Positions 60,801-64,000 of a stretch of 64,000 nucleotides of DNA are shown piece by piece. The stretch covers positions 248,001 through 312,000 of the forward strand of contig MU623342.1 of NCBI GenBank assembly GCA_025201765.1, read 5' to 3'. Each line of letters opens with the position of its first letter. The first letter of the stretch is position 1. A program made the translations under genes and the position numbers. The stretch is from Daldinia sp. FL1419. Taxonomy: Eukaryota; Ascomycota; Sordariomycetes; Xylariales; Hypoxylaceae. The notes below the pieces were generated by a model. It was given only the letters and a program-made list of their open reading frames with translations, was not told where the DNA came from and did not search any database.

Positions 60801-61415
60801 ATAGAAGGTATTCGGAGCCTTAAGCCCAGAGACATATGTAACCTTACGGAAATACCCCTTTATACAAATATCTACATGCCATTCATCAGATGGTGGTGAT
60901 GGCATATTCCGGTGGTAATGGGCGGTTGGACACGTATAAGATCACGGACATCGTCGGAATGAATTGTTCGTGCCATTTTAACCTAGCAGTATTTATCATA
61001 CGAACAATCACAATCACAATCACAATCACATCCAATAGCAATGAAATTCCGCGGAGAAAGTACTGTCCCCTGAGTGTATTTCTGCCTGCCTTTCCAGGCG
61101 AAAACCTGCATAAGTACAGACGAGAGGGCCTGTTTGGTAATGAACCCAGACCAAGCCAAAACGATGATTTGATGCCGTATGACTCCCTAAACGAAAACGA
61201 TGCATTTGAAATCCGTATGCATCCGTGACCTCCGTTTCATCCATCCATTTCACTTCCGATCGTAATAGAGCAGAATATATTTGCTTGCCTGCCATACGCA
61301 AAAGAGGCGGACGCTCAGAGCCAGAACGCTCGACGGTGTCTGCTCGTCCATCGCCTTCCAGTTCCTCTAGAATACGGCTTCGGCTGCCCTCAAGAGGGTG
61401 GGCGCCGCGATGCGC
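57880..61415. other. Intergenic region, including areA 3' end
   Basis: 3.5 kb without a supported gene. The first several hundred bases are probably areA 3' UTR. It contains GGGT/TAGG runs (about 59188-59210), GGGTTGGG-rich DNA at 59510-59720, and an ACAATC repeat (61004-61030). The open frame at 58289-58777 has no domain or codon sense. Confidence 0.4.
61004..61030. repeat. ACAATC hexamer repeat
   Basis: Four and a half perfect units in intergenic DNA, about 390 bp downstream of the eS30 stop codon. Confidence 0.85.
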
Positions 61416-62040
61416 TTATGTGCCAGGGTTGGGGTTCATCTGGATATACGTTAGCAGGTAATTTAGAGAATTGGCTGGTTATTGATGCGCACCTTTCGCT
61501 TGCCACCGGTTAGGGTAACGTTCACGAAACGGCGAGTGTATGTGAGTCTCTTCTTGGCACGGCCCTTAGGGGTCTTGGCCTTCTCTTGCTTCTCGACCTG
61601 TATTGACGCCGTTAGTATCCTATGTCAATTTCCCGTTGATGATTATATCCAAGTCCGATGCGTGATCGATGAAGGAAGCGCGCGTTCGAGATGGTAAGCG
61701 ACGTGATCGGTTGTTCGGCTGTTCGGAAGATTCGGTCAAGGCGAAATTTTTCGACAAAGGGAGTGGCGAATCGCCGGCTCTCCCGCTAGGAAGTAGTTGA
61801 ATATTCAAATGATAATTCGCAGTCGGCAACTCGAATGGCTCAAATCGTACACGCGCTCCTTGATCGAGAGGATGGAATTTTCGAAATATTGGATGGACTA
61901 ACCTTAGGGGTCTGAGACTTGACCTTACCTACAGGATATTGTTAGCAGGACTTCCATCTTAAAATCATATTTAATTAATATCGATAATTGAATCGTCATG
62001 ACGTACCGGCACGGGCGAGAGATCCGTGAACTTTTCCCAT
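61416..62040 (-). CDS. rps30: 40S ribosomal protein eS30
   Basis: Four very short exons on the minus strand: 62007-62040, 61903-61928, 61493-61597 and 61416-61439 (189 nt, 62 residues). Introns are 78, 305 and 53 bp, all GT-AG. The spliced product starts MGKVHGSLARAGKVKSQTPK and contains KTPKGRAKKRLTYTRRFVNV and GGKRKMNPNPGT, an unmistakable eS30, a basic component of the small ribosomal subunit. As in other fungi, it is made alone, without the ubiquitin-like FUBI fusion found in animals. Exons of 34, 26 and 24 nt make the gene invisible to simple frame scans. The second intron is far longer than others in this window except the 200-bp one at 43156; no C/D or H/ACA snoRNA boxes were recognised in it on the coding strand. 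Confidence 0.95.
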
Positions 62041-62762
62041 CTTGAAAGATTTGTGATGTTAGACTGATTGAAGAGTCGATGAAGTTGGCAAGAGTGGAAG
62101 AAATGGGTCGATGTGGGCGGAATTTGGGTGATGAATTCGCAAGTCTTGGCACTGGGATTGCTTAGAATGATGGGGGTTGTGAGGGTTTGAAAGTGGAAGA
62201 GTCACACCGAACAGAACTCGCTGCCTTCGTCAAAATTCCCCAAAAGGGTTAAGTAAACCCTGGTCATGTGACTACGCTTTGGTACATCTCCGAAAGCCCC
62301 GCGCTAGAGCTTTATTGCATAACGTGTATAGCGTGCATAGCGTGCATAGCGTGCATAGTGTAGGTTTGATAACGATAACTAGACGCGGATCTGCGCAGAG
62401 CGAAGCGACCCACCCGATGCATCATTTCACATGGGATCGTTTGACTTCAAGACCGGTGACCGGCCTCGCCCTCGCCCTCGTCTTCGTCTTCGTTTCAATC
62501 CATGAATTTCAACAGACCGCCAGACGCCATCGGAGAAAGACTATTTATTATCGTCTTGTAGTTTCATCCATAGCTCAACTTATAGTTATTTATAGTTGTA
62601 TTTTGTAAACTTTGGAGCTAGATTATAAACATAAGCTCCCTTTCTCCAAACATTCTAACGATTCACGTCTTCACGTCTTCACGTCTTCACCCGTTCTTCC
62701 CCAAGTCTAGCTCAGCTTCGAGCCGCACAGCTCCCTACGCACGTACTTACCCGCGTTTCGCA
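62041..62762. other. Divergent promoter region
   Basis: Lies between eS30 (-) and the secreted protein gene (+). It contains a 9-bp GTGCATAGC repeat (62323-62361), TCGCCC/TCGTCT repeats near 62465-62490 and three ACGTCTTC units (about 62666-62690) just before the downstream start. No gene supported; the open frame at 62279-62608 is largely repeat-derived. Confidence 0.45.
62323..62361. repeat. GTGCATAGC tandem repeat
   Basis: Four 9-bp units with small variants in the intergenic region upstream of eS30. Confidence 0.85.
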
Positions 62763-63551
62763 ATGAGGTTTCTACGTAGTTTACCTTTCGTCTCTCTAGC
62801 CGCGCATTCTTGCGTGGCGGAATCCGTCCCGGACCCTCAATACATCCTCAGCAACCCTCCTGCCTCGGAATCAAACTATCGGATTCCAACATCGTATGAG
62901 TCCGCCGTTCTGGGCCGGCGCATCCTAGCTCTTACTCCCCTAGGCACCCTCTCCACAGTCTTCCCGGACACGTCCCGTACACGTCAGCCAGATGGCCTCG
63001 GCGGCGTGCCTCTCGGACTGATGGAATACGTGGCGGATTGCGAGGAAGAGGGAAATCCTACTATCCTAGCTATCAAGATCGGGACTACCTTCCGAAACGT
63101 GGATAGCGGTTCCAACATTAGTCTAGCTCAGGAATGGACACCTCCATACCCGCCAGACAAGCGTATCAAGTCCACCTTCTTCGACTGGCTGTTTGGACGC
63201 GATTCCGATACCAAGGATAGGGTTCCGTACAGCGCGGTAAACCTTCCGCGCTACAGCTTGCTAGGCTATATCGAGAAGATTGACGAGGCCGACGCTAAGG
63301 CTTTGTCGTCGTGCTTCGTGGATACGCACCCGGACAGCAAGTACTGGCTCCCCGGAAACAACATTCACGAGTCCGAGTTCGTGAGGCTTGTCGTTACGCA
63401 AATCTACTGGATCGGTGGTTTCGGCGACAGGGCCTACATCGGCTGGATTCCCATCGATGAGTGGAAGAACGTCACCAGGAAAGAGTGGGAAGGCGTAAGG
63501 CTACCTGGTGAGAAGAAGGGTTGGGACGAATGGAGCACTTCGGATCTATGA
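62763..63551 (+). CDS. Secreted CREG1/PNPOx-like protein
   Basis: Single exon, 262 residues. An N-terminal signal peptide (MRFLRSLPFVSLAAHSCVAE) marks it for the secretory route. The body fits the FMN-binding split-barrel fold seen in CREG1-like proteins of filamentous fungi: ESAVLGRRILALTPLGTLST (first strands), GVPLGLMEYVADC, NISLAQEWTPPYP, RYSLLGYIEKIDEADAKALSSCFVDTHPDSKYWL, and the closing YWIGGFGDRAYIGWIPIDEW. CREG-type proteins are secreted or vacuolar and often lack flavin-dependent enzyme activity; the function here is unknown. The TATA-poor, CT-rich leader just upstream supports the chosen start. Confidence 0.85.
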   Translation: MRFLRSLPFVSLAAHSCVAESVPDPQYILSNPPASESNYRIPTSYESAVLGRRILALTPLGTLSTVFPDTSRTRQPDGLGGVPLGLMEYVADCEEEGNPTILAIKIGTTFRNVDSGSNISLAQEWTPPYPPDKRIKSTFFDWLFGRDSDTKDRVPYSAVNLPRYSLLGYIEKIDEADAKALSSCFVDTHPDSKYWLPGNNIHESEFVRLVVTQIYWIGGFGDRAYIGWIPIDEWKNVTRKEWEGVRLPGEKKGWDEWSTSDL

Positions 63552-64000
63552 GGGTCTGTTCATGCGCAGCTTCCTTTTTTTTTTTTTTTTTTTTTGACGC
63601 CATCAGACTGTTATGTTCGCTTGCTTTATAAACGATCAGTTTCGGATAAATGTTAATGGGATTTTTCCAGTACTCCAGCAGGAGGCATGTCCATACGCAT
63701 ATATGAGTAAATAGCAAAATAATGACATAGCCGCTCAGGCGAAGCAAAGCAAAGCACCGATATATGATGATGATGTTAGACAATTCTGCAACTTCATACT
63801 TTGCTAGTAGGAGCCATCTCTTGGTGGCATTAGTTGAGTTCCAGATTTATCCAAGAGTTACTTCGTAGTATGTATGAGCAAGATTAAAAATATATGACTA
63901 TTTTTAGAAAAGGAGAAAGTAAATATTAACCAAATGCTTCTTTTCACAATGTGGAGGAAGACTATGTAAGTTATGTGGGCGTGAGCGTATAATGCTAGGT
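63552..64000. other. Non-coding right edge
   Basis: Begins with a T tract (about 63575-63594) after the stop of the secreted protein gene, probably its 3' UTR. No gene seen to the window end. Confidence 0.4.

Noticed and set aside
62279..62608. 109-codon frame upstream of the secreted protein
   Set aside because: Its core is the 9-bp repeat (Val-His-Ser units); no other coding evidence.

Overview
The window is nuclear DNA of a filamentous ascomycete (Pezizomycotina, most likely Sordariomycetes). The evidence is short GT-AG introns (about 47-200 bp) with CTAAC/CTGAC-type branch sites, pyrimidine-rich leaders, long intergenic stretches, and orthologues of well-known fungal genes: AreA/NIT2, Dbf2, Rom2, V-ATPase subunit c, a WSC-domain sensor and eS30. 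A 4.6-kb AT-rich block looks like a transposon destroyed by repeat-induced point mutation (RIP), which also fits Pezizomycotina. No bacterial-type operons, CRISPR arrays or rRNA were seen, and no convincing tRNA.

Layout: 0.6-1.2 kb, single-pass membrane protein (+). 4.2-5.2 kb, Pro/Ser-rich 'APSYHST' protein (+, three exons). 5.85-6.7 kb, V-ATPase subunit c (-, six exons). 8.6-12.5 kb, Rom2-type Rho1 GEF (+, DEP-DH-PH-CNH). 12.5-15.7 kb, microsatellite-rich DNA. 15.68-20.27 kb, AT-rich element with 39-bp terminal inverted repeats and TA flanks. About 21.4 kb, a doubtful small gene (+). 23.1-24.0 kb, DUF4336 protein (-). 25.1-29.5 kb, intronless 1480-residue coiled-coil protein with two C-terminal membrane segments (-). 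30.9-32.3 kb, phosphopantothenate-cysteine ligase (-). 34.3-35.7 kb, monocarboxylate-type MFS transporter (-). 36.1-36.4 kb, a possible broken gene fragment. 36.5-37.3 kb, WBP11-like splicing protein (-). 38.4-40.5 kb, Dbf2/Sid2-type kinase (+). 43.1-44.2 kb, GPI-anchored-type wall protein (+). 44.6-46.8 kb, WSC-domain sensor (-). 46.8-54.8 kb, gene-poor, with a few coding-like scraps. 54.8-57.9 kb, AreA/NIT2 (+). 61.4-62.0 kb, ribosomal protein eS30 (-, four tiny exons). 62.8-63.6 kb, secreted CREG1/PNPOx-like protein (+).

Most genes are unrelated housekeeping or regulatory loci. Three concern the cell surface: the WSC sensor, the GPI-type wall protein next to it (tail to tail), and the Rom2-type GEF, which in yeast acts directly downstream of WSC sensors on Rho1. 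Dbf2 controls septation and mitotic exit, AreA controls nitrogen metabolite regulation, and the ligase acts in coenzyme A synthesis. The most unusual items are the 14-residue tandem-repeat coiled-coil protein and the strand-asymmetric, RIP-like decay of the TIR-bounded element.
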